Virus record (IMG/VR): IMGVR_UViG_3300030406_002347
Coordinates: 1-39,830 of that record
Reading direction: 5' to 3' (one strand)
DNA length: 39,830 nt
Source of the DNA: a virus
The translations under genes were made by a program, and so were the position numbers. The notes under the pieces were generated by a model that saw only the letters and a program-made list of their open reading frames with translations, was not told the DNA's origin and searched no databases. Below are positions 38,589-39,830 of the stretch, piece after piece (within the stretch, counting starts at the first letter, position 1; the number at the start of each line of letters is the position of its first letter).

Positions 38589-38771
38589 CTATTGATTTTG
38601 TTTGTTCATTTTTTGATTAATATAATCCATTGTAAGGTCTTCTTCTGTTAAGCCTGACAATTCAAAAAGTCTTTTAAGCTTGTCTTCAAGAAGCTCAATT
38701 TTTGCTTGTGACTTTCCTATTTCAAATTGAGCCTTCACAAGCTGATCAAAATATCTTTCTTCATTATTCAT
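38589..38771 (-). CDS. Small coiled-coil protein, paralogue B
   Basis: 60 aa: 'EIGKSQAKIELLEDKLKRLFELSGLTEEDL' and end 'MNKQNQ'. Tandem duplicate of the 38376 gene, with amino-acid identity around half by eye. The same 17-nt ribosome-binding/start region shows that the duplication included it. A pair of small coiled-coil proteins could form heteromers; no function known. Confidence 0.65.
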   Translation of the reverse strand: MNNEERYFDQLVKAQFEIGKSQAKIELLEDKLKRLFELSGLTEEDLTMDYINQKMNKQNQ

Positions 38772-38796
38772 TAGTTCACCTTTCTATTAAGTTTGA

Positions 38797-38818
38797 AAGG
38801 CAGCTTAATTGCTGCCTT
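38797..38818 (-). repeat. Intergenic GGCAGC hairpin, copy 3
   Basis: Perfect 8-bp stem AAGGCAGC / GCTGCCTT with a 6-nt AT loop, between the genes at 38835 and 38589. On the minus strand TTTCAAAC follows, a poor terminator tail. Same core as the copies at 35354 and 37390. Confidence 0.7.
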
Positions 38819-38834
38819 CCTTATTTGATTTCAT

Positions 38835-39092
38835 TTACCAAGTTTCGCCATGATCAACAAAGCTAATCACAGCATCTAAACAATGTCTTTTTGTTGGATA
38901 GGTTTCCACCCAGTGATAAAATTCATAATCACATTGCCAAGTATCTTCTAAATCTTGCACTAATAAATCCCACTCAGTGGAAGGCAATTCCCTTTTTTGT
39001 ATCTTAAATTTTTTGCCTTTATATTCTGTTAAATACATAGGCTGCACATATGGTGCATGAAATTCGTGTTTTACTGTTTTTAATTTAGTCAT
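38835..39092 (-). CDS. Small protein, unknown
   Basis: 85 aa. 'YLTEYKGKKFKIQKRELPST' (two strands) then 'TEWDLLVQDLEDTWQCDYEFYHW' and 'TKRHCLDAVISFVDHG'. The pattern recalls small alpha/beta early proteins, but no family is recognised. SD AAGAAAGGTAAC. Confidence 0.6.
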   Translation of the reverse strand: MTKLKTVKHEFHAPYVQPMYLTEYKGKKFKIQKRELPSTEWDLLVQDLEDTWQCDYEFYHWVETYPTKRHCLDAVISFVDHGETW

Positions 39093-39104
39093 TTGTTACC
39101 TTTC

Positions 39105-39425
39105 TTAATCTGTTGAAACTTCATTTACGACTTGCTCACCTATGATATAGGCGTACATATTCACCACCTTTTCAGGTGAAGAAAAATCAGTATAGACTTC
39201 ACCGAAGTTTTGCATTTCATAGTCTTTTATTATGTTGATTACGTTAAAGACTTCTTCACCTAACCATTGAGTCGCCTTGTATGAGCCAATAATATAGTAG
39301 TCTACATTGAAGGCGTGGTGGTGTAGATCGTCTTTATTTTCTTGAATCCAGTCTTCATCTTGCTCACTTAAAAAGTCTACATAGTGGCTCTTAATTTCAT
39401 CATATTTGTATATTGTGTTTTCCAT
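39105..39425 (-). CDS. Small phage protein, first gene of the right cluster
   Basis: 106 aa. 'HAFNVDYYIIGSYKATQWLG' and 'EVFNVINIIKDYEMQNFGEV' followed by 'SPEKVVNMYAYIIGEQVV' form a consistent alpha/beta chain that I associate with small phage early proteins of unknown function. SD TAAGGAAAC. Its upstream region holds the structured element at 39453-39720, so its expression may depend on that leader. Confidence 0.6.
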   Translation of the reverse strand: MENTIYKYDEIKSHYVDFLSEQDEDWIQENKDDLHHHAFNVDYYIIGSYKATQWLGEEVFNVINIIKDYEMQNFGEVYTDFSSPEKVVNMYAYIIGEQVVNEVSTD

Positions 39426-39452
39426 TGTTTCGTTTCCTTATTTGATTGATTG

Positions 39453-39720
39453 GTTACGCTCTAAAGATACCTAAGCTGCTTAGATATCATCACAGCGTAA
39501 ACTGTGTTAAACCCAAACCTAGGACTTATCGCCACTGCTTCTGCCACACCTTGAACTGACTAGGTGCTTTCGGTTTGGTATGGTCGCCACGTTAAGGTCT
39601 GGCTATCGTCTGTACGCTTGGCTCTAGGTAGGTTGGGTTTAATCTTGTTAGGTGTGATTAGAATGCTTCGTTTGAAGCAGAGCGAATTCGACCCTTGTAC
39701 GTTCCCCATTGAGCGTCCCC
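39453..39720 (-). ncRNA. Candidate structured RNA or replication element
   Basis: No convincing gene lies in 39426-39830. By my count GC is about 48% over 39481-39720, against roughly one third in flanking genes. Structure seen: a large hairpin at 39453-39502 (outer 8-bp stem with one bulge, inner 11-bp stem GATATCTAAGC/GCTTAGGTATC with one wobble); a long-range helix pairing 39507-39522 with 39624-39642 (10 bp + 5 bp); local hairpins CACCT/AGGTG and TGCTTC/GAAGCA (39664-39679). It could be an independent RNA, a leader of the 106-aa gene, or an origin. The remaining 110 bp to the window end contain TTGACA (minus, 39815-39810) but no good -10. Confidence 0.5.
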
Positions 39721-39830
39721 TGTTTTGATATGAAACTTGCGATGTCTGGTTTGTGTGTTTTTCCTTCGTTGTTGCTGTTGAAACCATTTATTGATTCTTT
39801 TTCCAAACGTGTCAACAACAATCGTCAACA

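Noticed and set aside
39641-39720. tRNA-like segment (GGGTCGAATTC resembling a T-loop)
   Set aside because: No acceptor, D or anticodon stems can be drawn around it; the resemblance is limited to a few bases.
39560-39787. 75-aa minus-strand frame in the right-end noncoding block
   Set aside because: No Shine-Dalgarno, no recognisable sequence, and it crosses the paired segments of the structured element. Composition looks non-coding.

Overview
The window is a large fragment of a double-stranded DNA tailed-phage genome, AT-rich (by eye about 37% GC). It carries virion, lysis and phage replication/recombination genes and no bacterial housekeeping genes, tRNAs or rRNAs. The gene set points to a podovirus-like phage of a Gram-negative, probably marine, bacterium: a T7-gp4-like primase-helicase, a very large injected-type internal protein, a GNAT-like virion gene, and banks of short C1q-like fibre genes. 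That assignment is inference. Portal, major capsid protein, terminase and DNA polymerase are not in the window, so it is not the complete genome.

Region 1 (1-10.3 kb, + strand) is an almost gap-free row of tail and adhesin genes. At least six short fibre genes share an N-terminal motif of the type (M)xxLxVdxIxg. They are joined by ATGA or TAATG overlaps and mixed with a tail-assembly-chaperone-like gene and conserved small phage proteins. A 415-aa fibre and a 705-aa tail or neck protein follow. Region 2 (10.3-13.5 kb, + strand) holds a DNA adenine methyltransferase-like gene, an EF-hand membrane protein, several small lysine-rich proteins (two in overlapping frames), a 3-TM holin, two small zinc-ribbon proteins and a GH108 muramidase. 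Region 3 (13.5-26 kb) has one DUF6378-like gene on the minus strand, then a virion module: Gly-rich protein, GNAT-like protein, structural protein, a 761-aa protein with a four-fold repeat, and a 2417-aa polyvalent protein. The last combines a zincin motif, a methyltransferase-like fold, a possible PBECR-type nuclease and an LPD38-like region.

Region 4 (26-31 kb) is the replication/recombination module. On the minus strand a tightly coupled operon encodes a PD-(D/E)XK exonuclease, a 68-aa protein, a Sak3/DUF1071-type annealing protein, an OB-fold SSB-like protein ending DDIPF, and a 91-aa protein. On the plus strand are a RusA-type resolvase and the primase-helicase, which ends DDDDLPF. Control sites are dense here: candidate face-to-face promoters, a promoter whose hexamers carry an inverted repeat, TGGTATACCA palindromes and a strong terminator. 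Region 5 (31-39.4 kb, minus strand) holds about 30 small early-type genes, most of them of unknown function. Recognisable are an ArdC-like antirestriction protein, a SleB-type hydrolase followed by a 49-aa membrane protein, a DUF7694-like protein and Cys-rich proteins. Many start with the same ribosome-binding block, AAGGAAAATCAAATG. A perfect-consensus promoter flanked by dyad arms lies at 35.5 kb, and three copies of one GGCAGC hairpin punctuate the cluster.

Region 6 (39.43-39.83 kb) has no convincing gene. It is clearly richer in GC than its surroundings and holds a long-range inverted pairing and a large hairpin. It is the best candidate in the window for an undescribed structured RNA or replication element.
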